From Emticicia sp. 21SJ11W-3 (GTDB taxonomy: Bacteria; Bacteroidota; Bacteroidia; Cytophagales; Spirosomataceae), in the NCBI RefSeq assembly GCF_024138715.1, contig NZ_CP092074.1:4402001-4466000 (forward strand): DNA of 64,000 nt, read 5' to 3'. The notes beneath the pieces were generated by a model. It was given only the letters and a program-made list of their open reading frames with translations, ran no database searches and was not told the origin of the DNA. Positions 53,475 through 62,192 of the stretch are shown one piece after another. How positions within the stretch are numbered: position 1 is the first letter of the stretch; every line of letters starts with the position of its first letter. Position numbers and translations under genes: made by a program.

Positions 53475-54374
53475 ATGAAAAATCCACTACTACTATTGGT
53501 TTTTGCCACCATTTGTCTGGCTGCTACCGCGCAAAAAAATAACCCCAAAAAAGAAGAATGGGAGCAAATGTTTAATGGCAAAGACCTGAACGGTTGGGAC
53601 ATTAAAATTGCAGGCCAACCACTAAACGATAATTACAAGAATACTTTTAGAGTAAAAGAGGGAATTCTTCAGATAGCGTATGACGAATACGAAGCGTTTA
53701 ACGGAAAATACGGCCATCTATACTACAATAAGCCCTATTCTTATTACAAACTTCGTTTTCAGTACCGTTTTGTAGGTAACCAGACCAAAGGCGGTGCCTC
53801 ATGGAATGTCCGTAACAGCGGTGTAATGTTGCACTCGCAATCAGCAGCCAGTTTGTCTTTCGGACAAGACTTCCCCGTTTCTCTTGAACTACAAATGCTG
53901 GGAGGCTTAGGCAAAGGCGTGCGTCATACGGCCAATCTTTGTACGCCAGGCACGCAGGTTTATATAAAAGGCAAACTGAATACCCAACATTGCATTGACT
54001 CGTGGTCTAAAACTTATGACGGCGACCAATGGGTTACCATAGAAGCGCTGGTGCTGGGTGACTCGCTGATACAACACCTGATTGATAATAAAGTTGTTTT
54101 TGAATATGAAAGGCCCCAGATTGGTGGGGGCTTTGTAAGCAACGATTATAGCTGGAAAGACGCCCACGTTGATGAGGCCGCGGCTCAGGAATGGATTAAG
54201 AAAGATGGAACACCTTTAACCGAAGGGTATATAGCCTTGCAGGCAGAAAGCCACCCAATTGAGTTTAAAAAAGTTGAAATACTAAACCTGAAAGGCTGCA
54301 TGGACCCAAAGGCGGTCAATTTCAAATCATATTATATCAAAGCTGATAACACTTTGTGTGAGTATAAGAGATAA
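53475..54374 (+). CDS. DUF1080 (3-keto-disaccharide hydrolase-like) secreted protein
   Basis: A TTG upstream (53415) overlaps the preceding gene; the ATG at 53475 gives a signal peptide (MKNPLLLLVFATICLAATAQ) and is preferred (299 residues). The domain is full DUF1080: EEWEQMFNGKDLNGWDIKI, FRVKEGILQIAYDEY, the YYKLRFQYRFVGNQTKGGASWNVRNSGVMLHSQ block with its conserved N-x-G, and YIALQAESHPIEFKKVEI. A C-terminal GCMDPKAVNFKSYYIKADNTLCEY tail resembles the Cys-containing GCxDPxAxNY element. The family acts on 3-keto-glycosides in some Bacteroidota; this is not shown for this protein. Confidence 0.88.
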   Translation: MKNPLLLLVFATICLAATAQKNNPKKEEWEQMFNGKDLNGWDIKIAGQPLNDNYKNTFRVKEGILQIAYDEYEAFNGKYGHLYYNKPYSYYKLRFQYRFVGNQTKGGASWNVRNSGVMLHSQSAASLSFGQDFPVSLELQMLGGLGKGVRHTANLCTPGTQVYIKGKLNTQHCIDSWSKTYDGDQWVTIEALVLGDSLIQHLIDNKVVFEYERPQIGGGFVSNDYSWKDAHVDEAAAQEWIKKDGTPLTEGYIALQAESHPIEFKKVEILNLKGCMDPKAVNFKSYYIKADNTLCEYKR

Positions 54375-54741
54375 GTACTTAGCACATAATTTTTATAGTT
54401 TTCAATTTCCGGATAGTTATTCAAAGACAAACCACTAAGGCTTAAACATACCCTGGCGGATTATATTTATAGCCGATTTTTTACCTTACAGGTGTTTTGC
54501 TTAAGAGGTACAAAATAACAATCTGTTCTGAATAGCGGTATTTGCCATTATACCAAGCCTATTCTAATGCCACTTACGGCGGGTTTATTACGTATAATCA
54601 AAAATACCTAAGTATATAATAATCAGGTGTTTAGTTGTTGAAATGTAAAATTTTACGTTTATTCGCTCTATAATATTTCAAGTTATATACTGAAATATTT
54701 AAAAATTGCTCAATATCATTGAATACTGGGACGCCAGGGTT
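54375..54741. other. 367-base intergenic region
   Basis: AT-rich. It contains a 12-base perfect palindrome GTAAAATTTTAC (54645-54656) about 90 bases before the next start codon, which could be an operator. No TTTG/TAnnTTTG pair or RNA gene was seen. Confidence 0.5.
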
Positions 54742-55986
54742 ATGAAAACTAAACTATTACTAACACTTCAGTTTGTTATTATTGCCGGGATTAGCCTTGC
54801 CCAGAGGAATTTTGTTAAGGGTAGGCTGATAACCGCCAAGAATGATACCCTGAGCGGATATATTGATTATAAAGAATGGATTAAGAGCCCCCTTGAGATA
54901 TTTTTCAAGCGAGAACTGAACCAACCCAGTTTTGTTTACGGCAGCGCAGAACTGAACGGATTTATCATAGATTTTAATCAGGAAACTTACGCTTCATTAA
55001 GTTTTTCTATCGAAAAATTCCCCCGTAACGGTAGCAAAGAGGTGTTTCCAAGCCTGGCAGCCTACGCCAACCGCAATAAAAAACTAACGCAAAGAAGTGC
55101 TTTTGTAAGAGTGCTGGCTTCTGGGAGGGCTACGCTTTATTACTTTGTAGATAAAGACTCTGAAGAACATTTTCTGGTAAAAGTTCATAACAGACTTGAG
55201 CCTTTGGTGTACCACATCATAGAAACCGGAAACCAGACAGCCAAATTAAAACAGTATCAGATTCAGATAGAAGAAATGCTGGCAGACGCCTGCAAAAAGT
55301 TGCCCATTATGAATACTGATTACTATGCAAAAGACCTCAAGAATCTGATAGATAGTTATAATGATTGCTTCAGGATTGTTACACTGCCAGAAATGGGTCT
55401 CAACAACCATGGAAAATGGGAATATGGCCCAGTAGTGGGTGCCGGATATTCGCAGATTATGCATATTGTTTCAACCTCTGTGCCGCCTAATTATGTTTAC
55501 GTAAAGGGTAATGGCAATTTAACGCCAGCCGGAGGAGTTTTTCTAAACTACGTATTCGGGCGTGGCCGTGGCAAATTTGCAATTGTTAATGAGTTACATA
55601 CATACGCCCTCAAAAGCACAGCTTCCGATGCCGAAAGTCGGTTCCACTATGATATCCGGTATCTGGGGCTTCAGAATCTGTTCAGATATACATTTTATAT
55701 CGGCAAACCTTCGGTTTATGCACTGGCGGGAATCTCGAATGCAATGATTATTGCCGACAGAAGTGTGATTGAAGATAAAGACAGAGGTCGTACAGACCTC
55801 AACAACGCCTTTGACCGCAAAACCGAACAGGGCATAATTGCCGGTATAGGTGTAAGCAATAAGAGGTTGATACTTGAAGGACGTGGCTGCTGGGGTAACG
55901 GCTTCTCTGCGCAGGTGCTTAGTTCGGCGCCAACCAATAGATATGAGTTACTGGCCAAATGGAATTTTGGTCATGTACGCCGCTAA
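54742..55986 (+). CDS. Outer-membrane beta-barrel (PorT-like) protein with N-terminal domain
   Basis: A TTG at 54706 extends the frame; the ATG at 54742 gives MKTKLLLTLQFVIIAGISLAQ, a signal peptide, and is preferred (414 residues). Residues 20-160 (NFVKGRLITAKNDTLSGYIDYKEW...FFKRELNQPSFVYGSAELNGF) are an all-beta domain common in this phylum. The second half has amphipathic strands (YGPVVGAGYSQIM, YVYVKGNGNLTPAGGVFLNYVF, RFHYDIRYLGLQNLFRYTF) and ends RYELLAKWNFGHVRR, as in outer-membrane beta-barrel proteins. Function unknown; single gene with a long upstream region. Confidence 0.72.
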   Translation: MKTKLLLTLQFVIIAGISLAQRNFVKGRLITAKNDTLSGYIDYKEWIKSPLEIFFKRELNQPSFVYGSAELNGFIIDFNQETYASLSFSIEKFPRNGSKEVFPSLAAYANRNKKLTQRSAFVRVLASGRATLYYFVDKDSEEHFLVKVHNRLEPLVYHIIETGNQTAKLKQYQIQIEEMLADACKKLPIMNTDYYAKDLKNLIDSYNDCFRIVTLPEMGLNNHGKWEYGPVVGAGYSQIMHIVSTSVPPNYVYVKGNGNLTPAGGVFLNYVFGRGRGKFAIVNELHTYALKSTASDAESRFHYDIRYLGLQNLFRYTFYIGKPSVYALAGISNAMIIADRSVIEDKDRGRTDLNNAFDRKTEQGIIAGIGVSNKRLILEGRGCWGNGFSAQVLSSAPTNRYELLAKWNFGHVRR

Positions 55987-55997
55987 CTGTCCATTTG

Positions 55998-56597
55998 TTA
56001 TACCAGCAAACCGTCGGTCAGGCTCTTCCATTGTAATTTACTGGCGCCTAAAATGCCACCAAAAGCAACAAAGGTATTTCTGATTTTATCTATTAGCCCC
56101 ACACCTTCAATATTGGGTTTCTCGTTACGGCCATGCACTTCTGCTTTTAGCTTCATTTCTTTACGTTTCACAATAAAAGTATTGGTGGCGGCGTCATCAA
56201 AAAAATGGGCGGTTTCTTCTTTCCCGGCTTTTTTCTGCGGATTAGCCGAAGGCCTTATGGTTATGGAAATAAATTCCTCATGCACACGCTCATCTTCCAC
56301 GATATTTTCAATTATTACCCAATCGTACCCCTCGCCAGAAGTGTTCGTAGGGCCGGGTATTTCTATTTTTATATAATCACCAACCATAGGTAAACGGTCT
56401 ACCGGTTCAGCGCGGGCGTCAATGAGTTTAAACTGCAGATTATCGCTTCCTATCACTTCATGCCAATGGTTCACAGCCAATAGTCTTTGTTTTGAAATCT
56501 GAAATTGTGCCTTTGCCTGCTTTTCAGTTGAAAAACTCTCTTCTGATACGGTATCGTAAGATGTTCCTTCTCTTTGTGTAGGAATGGTGGGTTTCAT
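55998..56597 (-). CDS. Conserved hypothetical protein
   Basis: 199 residues, no signal peptide. Repeated beta-rich blocks: GDYIKIEIPGPTNTSGEGYDWVIIENI, EEFISITIRPSANPQ and NTFIVKRKEMKLKAEVHGRNEKPN. The C-terminal IRNTFVAFGGILGASKLQWKSLTDGLL is a helix near the end that may associate with a membrane. An N-terminal segment rich in Ser/Thr/Glu precedes the core. I recognise the type only as an uncharacterised protein of this phylum that handles an internal multi-strand domain. It is convergent with the beta-barrel gene, 11 bases away. Confidence 0.7.
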   Translation of the reverse strand: MKPTIPTQREGTSYDTVSEESFSTEKQAKAQFQISKQRLLAVNHWHEVIGSDNLQFKLIDARAEPVDRLPMVGDYIKIEIPGPTNTSGEGYDWVIIENIVEDERVHEEFISITIRPSANPQKKAGKEETAHFFDDAATNTFIVKRKEMKLKAEVHGRNEKPNIEGVGLIDKIRNTFVAFGGILGASKLQWKSLTDGLLV

Positions 56598-56806
56598 AAG
56601 ATGTCTATTTTATGTCTCTGTTTCAGGGTTTGATATAACTTACCATAGTTACGATAAAAACCTGTGCCAGTGCAGCCTGCGCATTGTTCAGTATCTCCAT
56701 TTCACTTAAATAATGTTAAATAGTTGCTGATGCCACTGTGTTGACTTTGAGATGGAACCAATATATCCGACTTTAGCAAATGAAACCTAATTTATAAACC
56801 AACGCC

Positions 56807-57109
56807 ATGCGCAAAGCACAATTACATGCCATCTGGATTTACTATAAGGGTACAAGCCCCTTTACTTTAATGGTTAGCCTGGGGCTTTTATACACCTATT
56901 ATCAGTTTAAGGATGGCGCTTCACTGTTTGTCTTTTCAAAAATCATTACGCTTGTTTTAACGGCAATTCTATTGAAATTTTATTATAAAACTGATGCGTT
57001 TCTGTTTTATGAGAACCTGGGTATCACACAGAACCAACTTATACTTTTTACCTTGATTTTGGATTTGCTTTTATTTTTGACCGGCCTGTATTTAACTGCA
57101 TTGATATGA
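56807..57109 (+). CDS. Small membrane protein coupled to an ABC ATPase
   Basis: 100 residues with three membrane segments (about 21-31, 40-57 and 78-97) and a short basic N-terminus. Its last codon overlaps the ABC ATPase start by four bases (ATGA), so the two are translationally coupled. It is far smaller than any standard ABC permease. It may be the membrane part of a minimal transporter or exporter, or recruit the ATPase to a separate permease. No family recognised. Confidence 0.7.
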   Translation: MRKAQLHAIWIYYKGTSPFTLMVSLGLLYTYYQFKDGASLFVFSKIITLVLTAILLKFYYKTDAFLFYENLGITQNQLILFTLILDLLLFLTGLYLTALI

Positions 57110-57774
57110 CAAAAAATTTACTTGAAGCTGACAGTATTTATCTTGAATTTGGGGCACGCAGCATTCTCTCAGATGTATATGTAAGAGCCGAAACCGGCAA
57201 GGTGACGGGTTTCCTGGGCCGTAACGGATGCGGCAAAAGCAGCCTGATGAGAATTATATTCGGCTCGCTTCGGGGCAATTTTCAATCGGTTCGTATAAAC
57301 GGCCAGTATAAACGCACGCTGTTAACTTCGCCGGGGGCTATCCGATATCTGCCGCAGAAAGCATTTATACCCAAACATTTAAAAATTGAGCAGGTATGTA
57401 ATTTGTATGAGGTGAATCTGAAAGATGTTATAGAAGACTTTCCAATATTTGATAAATATAGTAAGCAGAAACTGGGGGCTCTTTCCGGTGGAGAAATAAG
57501 GCTCTTTGAGACTATGGTTATTCTGAAGTCAGCAGTAGCATTTGTTATGCTTGATGAACCCTTCTCTCATCTAATGCCTCTTCATGTTGAAAAACTGAAA
57601 GAAATAATAGCAAAAGAAAAACTTAAAAAAGGGATTATCATTACTGACCATCTATACAGGCATATTATGGATATGAGCGATGATTTGTATTTAATAAGAG
57701 AAGGAAAAACCTTTCAAATAAATTCACAAGATGACCTGATTCGCCACGGGTATATGTTGGAAAAGGATAGCTAA
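57106..57774 (+). CDS. ABC transporter ATP-binding protein
   Basis: 222 residues, a complete nucleotide-binding domain: Walker A GRNGCGKSS (about 37-45), Q-loop YLPQKAF, signature LSGGE (about 127-131), Walker B FVMLDEPFS and H-loop IITDHLY. The overall pattern is closest to LptB/Urt-type ATPases, with a divergent C-terminus (LYLIREGKTFQINSQDDLIRHGYM). It is coupled to a 100-residue three-helix membrane protein and no permease gene is near, so its partner is unclear. Its stop codon shares four bases (CTAA) with that of the convergent methylase gene. Confidence 0.88.
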   Translation: MTKNLLEADSIYLEFGARSILSDVYVRAETGKVTGFLGRNGCGKSSLMRIIFGSLRGNFQSVRINGQYKRTLLTSPGAIRYLPQKAFIPKHLKIEQVCNLYEVNLKDVIEDFPIFDKYSKQKLGALSGGEIRLFETMVILKSAVAFVMLDEPFSHLMPLHVEKLKEIIAKEKLKKGIIITDHLYRHIMDMSDDLYLIREGKTFQINSQDDLIRHGYMLEKDS

Positions 57775-58460
57775 AGTATCAGAAATATCGTAGGTTTTTT
57801 ATGCAAATCAGGCTTTTGCTTTTTCCATTCTTTTACCGGCAAAGTTCTAATCAGTTCGTCTTCAGCTGTAATGTTGGCAGCAATGCACAGCAATGTTTCA
57901 GCGCCCATATTTTGCAGCACGTCATCCAGCATCTGGTTGTTACGGTATGGGGTCTCCATAAATATCTGTGTCTGGCTCTTATTCTTTGCTGTTTGTTCCA
58001 GACTTTTAAGGGCTTTCACTTTGGCAGCTTTTTCAATAGGCAGGTATCCATGAAAAGTAAAGCTTTGCCCGTTAAAGCCGGAAGCCATCAACGCCAGTAA
58101 AATGGAGCTGGGCCCCACCAAAGGCCTGACTTTATAACCCAGCTGATGGGCAAAGCCAACAGCAACAGCACCGGGGTCGGCAATACCGGGGCAACCGGCC
58201 TCGCTTATAATGCCTGCATCAGCTTTTAGTTTTTTCAGTTGAGCCAATGTCTGGTCTTGTGGTGTGTCTTTGTTTAGCTCATGAAACGTAAGCTCGTCTA
58301 TCACCTTCCCAACCTTCAGGCTACTGATAAACCGCCTGGCAGTACGTATATCCTCGGCAAAGAAAATATCAACCTTTGTAATTACCTCAACTATCTGGGG
58401 TGCCAACACACTGGTCTGTGTGTCGGGGGCCAATATGGTCGGAATCAGAAAAATATTCAT
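57771..58460 (-). CDS. Tetrapyrrole-methylase-fold protein (RsmI-like)
   Basis: 229 residues of the tetrapyrrole methylase superfamily: FFAEDIRTARRFISSL, ISEAGCPGIADPGA (the conserved GxPxxxDPG loop) and RPLVGPSSILLALMASG are close to RsmI, the 16S rRNA 2'-O-methyltransferase acting at C1402. It is shorter than E. coli RsmI (about 286) because the C-terminal part is missing, as in several relatives called RsmI-like, so a different target is possible. It overlaps the ABC ATPase gene tail to tail by four bases and lacks a neighbour in the same direction. Confidence 0.82.
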   Translation of the reverse strand: MNIFLIPTILAPDTQTSVLAPQIVEVITKVDIFFAEDIRTARRFISSLKVGKVIDELTFHELNKDTPQDQTLAQLKKLKADAGIISEAGCPGIADPGAVAVGFAHQLGYKVRPLVGPSSILLALMASGFNGQSFTFHGYLPIEKAAKVKALKSLEQTAKNKSQTQIFMETPYRNNQMLDDVLQNMGAETLLCIAANITAEDELIRTLPVKEWKKQKPDLHKKPTIFLIL

Positions 58461-58522
58461 CTTATATAACAGGTAATAAAAACTAAAGGCATATCATATA
58501 TGTATAGACAGGGCAGGCATCA

Positions 58523-59824
58523 TTACTTAATTATTTCAGTTTCATCCGGTTTATCAAGAGTCAGAGCCTGATGATATTGATTGAGCCTCCACATAGATAA
58601 ACCTATTAAAACCACATAAATAACCGAAACGGCATAAGCCAAATAAATAAAGAACTCGTGATAATTGATACTTTTCTGAAAGAAGTTCTTGTAAAACAGT
58701 ACCAGAATGCTGCCCAGATATGCGTAATAATCGGCAAAGGTAATCATAAAACCCACAGTACCCGAACGTTTGAAGGCCGCAATCATCCGCTCAAAATAAA
58801 GACTATTACACATGGCATAGGCCATATACAAGCCAAGCCCTAACAAGGTGAGCCAGACAACTGGCGATATTACCCCTTGCTGATAAAGCAAGGTACTTAG
58901 CCCGATCAGCGCTCCACCCACAAGCATGAGGCATTGAATAATAACAAAAGCCCTGTAGTTGTTCTGCACCCAGCGCATGGCGGCCATCATCAATAACACA
59001 GCAATAGCAATGGGTATTTCTGTCTGGGTAAAAATGGCTGAGTTATTTCCATAGCCCAAGGTTTTCCATATTTCGGGGGCAAAGTTATCACGAAACTCTC
59101 GGAAGGTTGTAAGCAAAATATAAGAAACCACAAAAATGGTAAGGGTCAGTGTAAACTCATTAATAAATGCTTGCCTGTCTGACCTCTGCATGGGCTTTCG
59201 TTCCGACCTACTGGCCTTATCTTTCTCACTGGGCGGTGGTATCTGTCCCATTAGCCATACGCAACAACCAAAGGGTAGTATCATAATGGCGCAAGCCACA
59301 AATGGCATCCAGAACTCGCTTACTTCCAGCGTGGCCATAACCCATTTACCAATGCTTTTGGCAAAGCCGGAACCCATAATAAAAGACGCCGTTAGCACGG
59401 CCACAAGCAGGTCGGTTACACGCCTGCCTTCCAGAAAACCAAGCATAATACCATACACCATACCTAAAGGCAGACTGGCCAGAAAAATAAAAAACAGATT
59501 GTAAGGCGCCGGAACCCAGGCAAAAAACAGATAACAAACCCACGACAGCAAAATAATGAACATCAGATTACGGGCTCTGCTGGCAGGCGCCATTTCAGAC
59601 ACATATTTGATACCCAAACCTTTAGATACTGCAAAGCCCAAGACCTGAGCCGTAATGATTAGTATTTTATAATGAATGCCAAAGAAATAAAGGTCATCAT
59701 AAGTAGCGGCAGTGTAGGCGCGCCTGAACGGATAAAAGCACAGATAGGTAAAAAAGGCAGCTATGGAGGTAAATACAGCAAATGCTGTTGAATTAACTGC
59801 CAAATATGCTTTAAGTTTGTTCAT
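58523..59824 (-). CDS. DUF5690 family transporter-like membrane protein
   Basis: 433 residues with 12 predicted membrane helices, in the fold of the major facilitator superfamily. The N-terminus FFTYLCFYPFRRAYTAATYD and FGIHYKILIITAQVLGFAVSKGLGIKYVSEM match the DUF5690 group of this phylum. A central hydrophilic loop (QIPPPSEKDKASRSERKPMQRSDRQ) joins two six-helix halves, as in MFS proteins. Substrate unknown. A weak GMVYGIMLGFLEGRR motif between helices 4 and 5 resembles the MFS loop signature. Single gene. Confidence 0.8.
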   Translation of the reverse strand: MNKLKAYLAVNSTAFAVFTSIAAFFTYLCFYPFRRAYTAATYDDLYFFGIHYKILIITAQVLGFAVSKGLGIKYVSEMAPASRARNLMFIILLSWVCYLFFAWVPAPYNLFFIFLASLPLGMVYGIMLGFLEGRRVTDLLVAVLTASFIMGSGFAKSIGKWVMATLEVSEFWMPFVACAIMILPFGCCVWLMGQIPPPSEKDKASRSERKPMQRSDRQAFINEFTLTLTIFVVSYILLTTFREFRDNFAPEIWKTLGYGNNSAIFTQTEIPIAIAVLLMMAAMRWVQNNYRAFVIIQCLMLVGGALIGLSTLLYQQGVISPVVWLTLLGLGLYMAYAMCNSLYFERMIAAFKRSGTVGFMITFADYYAYLGSILVLFYKNFFQKSINYHEFFIYLAYAVSVIYVVLIGLSMWRLNQYHQALTLDKPDETEIIK

Positions 59825-59913
59825 TTGGTATGAAGTGTAGGGTAAATAAGGAAGCCTTGCTGCCGGTGGCAGAAAAGATTAATTAAATTTTCATAGATGT
59901 ATGTTCATGCAAA

Positions 59914-59945
59914 TTTGAGAATTCCGAATGAATTACCTAATTTTA
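59914..59945 (+). promoter_or_regulatory. Probable promoter of the PDH E1 beta gene
   Basis: TTTG (59914-59917), 20-base spacer, TAATTTTA (59938-59945), one mismatch from TAnnTTTG. It ends 33 bases before the start codon. Confidence 0.5.
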
Positions 59946-59978
59946 CATCAAAAAAATAAGCTTTTATTCTAAGCCACA

Positions 59979-60962
59979 ATGAGAGAGATACAATTTAGAG
60001 AAGCCCTGCGCGAAGCCCTTTCAGAAGAAATGAGACGTGACGAGAACGTTTTTCTGATGGGTGAAGAAGTAGCCGAATACAACGGTGCATATAAAGTAAG
60101 CCAAGGAATGCTGGACGAATTTGGCCCTAAACGTGTGATTGACACTCCTATTGCCGAGCTTGGTTTCGCCGGTATTGGTGTAGGAGCAGCAGCCAACGGT
60201 TTACGCCCGGTTATTGAGTTCATGACGTTTAACTTTTCTTTGGTAGCTATTGACCAGATTATTAACTCAGCAGCTAAAATAATGGCCATGTCAGCCGGGC
60301 AATATACCTGTCCGATTGTATTTCGTGGGCCAACCGGTAATGCCGGGCAGCTGGGTGCGCAACACTCACAAAACTTTGAAAACTGGTTTGCCAATACGCC
60401 CGGTTTAAAAGTGGTTGTACCGCATAGCCCTTATGATGCCAAAGGTTTGTTGAAATCATCTATCAGAGACAACGACCCGGTTATTTTCATGGAGTCGGAG
60501 GTGATGTACGGTGATAAAGGTGAAGTACCACAGGAAGAATACCTGATTCCGCTTGGCAAAGCTAATGTGATTCGCGAAGGTTCTGATGTTACCATCGTTT
60601 CTTTCGGAAAAATGATTCCGCGTGTGGTTTTACCTGCCATTGCTGAATTGGATAAAGAAGGTATTAAGGCTGAATTGATTGACCTGCGTACAGTAAGACC
60701 TATCGATTACGCTACTGTAATTAACTCTGTGAAGAAAACCAACCGTTGCGTGGTAGTAGAAGAAGCATGGCCATTGGCGGCTATTTCATCAGAAATCACT
60801 TATCACTTACAACGTTACGCTTTCGATTACCTGGATGCGCCCGTTATTCGTGTTAATAACATGGATATTCCTTTGCACTATGCACCAACTTTAATTGAAG
60901 CTACATTGCCAAACGTAAAACGTACAATTGATGCTGTGAAAAGCGTATTGTACAAAAAATAA
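59979..60962 (+). CDS. pdhB: Pyruvate dehydrogenase E1 component, beta subunit
   Basis: 327 residues, full length. Transketolase pyrimidine-binding domain (MREIQFREALREALSEEMRRDENVFLMGEEVAEYNGAYKVSQGM) and the C-terminal half (SFGKMIPRVVLPAIAELDKEGIKAELIDLRTVRPIDYATVINSVKKTNR) match the E1 beta subunit; the catalytic Glu is in LMGEEVAEY. With E1 alpha it binds thiamine diphosphate and decarboxylates pyruvate for the E2 lipoyl arm. Neither the alpha subunit nor E2/E3 is adjacent, so the complex is encoded at several loci. Codon use is strongly biased to preferred codons. Confidence 0.92.
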   Translation: MREIQFREALREALSEEMRRDENVFLMGEEVAEYNGAYKVSQGMLDEFGPKRVIDTPIAELGFAGIGVGAAANGLRPVIEFMTFNFSLVAIDQIINSAAKIMAMSAGQYTCPIVFRGPTGNAGQLGAQHSQNFENWFANTPGLKVVVPHSPYDAKGLLKSSIRDNDPVIFMESEVMYGDKGEVPQEEYLIPLGKANVIREGSDVTIVSFGKMIPRVVLPAIAELDKEGIKAELIDLRTVRPIDYATVINSVKKTNRCVVVEEAWPLAAISSEITYHLQRYAFDYLDAPVIRVNNMDIPLHYAPTLIEATLPNVKRTIDAVKSVLYKK

Positions 60963-60987
60963 GCGTTTGTAAAATATATGATAAAGC

Positions 60988-61019
60988 AAAAATCTCCGGA
61001 GGGGTCTCCGGAGATTTTT
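60988..61019. terminator. Strong bidirectional terminator
   Basis: AAAAATCTCCGGA (60988-61000) pairs with TCCGGAGATTTTT (61007-61019) around GGGGTC. It lies between the convergent pdhB and the outer-membrane gene ending at 61022. Confidence 0.92.
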
Positions 61020-61021
61020 CA

Positions 61022-62107
61022 TTACCGGCCTATTCTGATGCCGAAGGTTGTCAGATTCTGAGACCAGTTCATATCAACAGTTTCATAAGGCGGAAACTTA
61101 CTCCGCGTATTGCGGCTCTGGAAGAAATTATTGACATCTCCCTCCAGAAAAAAAGTAAACGCCTTGTAGCCCAGGTTCAGAATTAAGCCGTAACGATAAG
61201 GGTTATCCTTGCTTTTTATAGGGATTTTTACATCCTGCTGGTTAATTGATTTTATCTCAGGGTAAATCTGGCTACCGCCTATTAATCTTCCTATATAAGC
61301 TCCGAAACCGAAATGAAAGGTTTTCTGGTTTGAATTACCATAGAAATTAACAGTGGGTATTATCTTGAAATTGATATAGAACAAAGATTGATTGTAAGCC
61401 GATTCGGCTTTTGGGCCAGCAGTACCCACCAGGTTATCTATGGTATAATAGTTACCAGCAGGCGACGGCCTGTAAACAGCCACTGTATCAAACCCGGCAA
61501 CATTGGTATTGCTGGCCCGCAGCAGGTATGAAACCCTGTTATTGATGTCGCGGTTCAGGTAATACCAGCTGATATCAAATCCATAATGTAGTAATAGTTC
61601 TTTTCTGCCTGTTTGTATAAAACTCTCCTGGCGCATGAGCCCAATGCTGATATTTGGCGATGCGAACGTCTTTTGTCTGAATAAATCTGATGTGTTTTTG
61701 TAGGGATTATACACCGAATTACCTCTTTGCAGATACCTGGCCGAACTAAAACCAAATGACAGATTCAGATAGGTGTTTCTGGTAAGCCTTTGCCACGGAG
61801 TAAGCCCCTCTAACTCTTGCTGGCGGGTGGTTTCTTTGGTATAGGTATTGCCTTCGTAGTCTTGCCTGATACTGCGTCTGACATTAGAGGGCATCTCTTC
61901 CAGATCCTGATTCATTTGTCTTACAATGCGGTTCAGGTCATATTTTTCGAGCGCCTTCAGGTCTTCCTGTGTTGCGCCCCACAATACAATCTTTTTTCGC
62001 TTGCCTATATTTACCACTATTGAGTCTATAGCTGCACTTTTTATCATTGCAAAGCCATAGGTATCAGTACCTACAACCAACAACAGCAGCAAAAAGAACT
62101 TCTTCAT
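61022..62107 (-). CDS. Predicted outer-membrane beta-barrel protein of the ECF operon
   Basis: 361 residues with a signal peptide (MKKFFLLLLLVVGTDTYG). Residues 25-110 form a charged region (NRIVRQMNQDLEEMPSNVRRSIRQDYEGN); the rest consists of alternating amphipathic strands (YLNLSFGFSSARYL, LLHYGFDISWYYLNRD, SLFYINFKIIPTVNFYG, YRYGLILNLGYKAFTFFLEGD) ending in NLTTFGIRIGR, typical of a small outer-membrane barrel. It lies 85 bases after the anti-sigma gene on the same strand, as the third gene of the sigma/anti-sigma operon; such a barrel may be the output or the signal-input of the pair. Confidence 0.75.
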   Translation of the reverse strand: MKKFFLLLLLVVGTDTYGFAMIKSAAIDSIVVNIGKRKKIVLWGATQEDLKALEKYDLNRIVRQMNQDLEEMPSNVRRSIRQDYEGNTYTKETTRQQELEGLTPWQRLTRNTYLNLSFGFSSARYLQRGNSVYNPYKNTSDLFRQKTFASPNISIGLMRQESFIQTGRKELLLHYGFDISWYYLNRDINNRVSYLLRASNTNVAGFDTVAVYRPSPAGNYYTIDNLVGTAGPKAESAYNQSLFYINFKIIPTVNFYGNSNQKTFHFGFGAYIGRLIGGSQIYPEIKSINQQDVKIPIKSKDNPYRYGLILNLGYKAFTFFLEGDVNNFFQSRNTRSKFPPYETVDMNWSQNLTTFGIRIGR

Positions 62108-62192
62108 GGCAGGTAATACATTAAAGATAAGAAGTAACAGGTGTGTTTATGCAAACCAGATTCAAAACCCGGTTATTGTCAGAAACAGGCCA

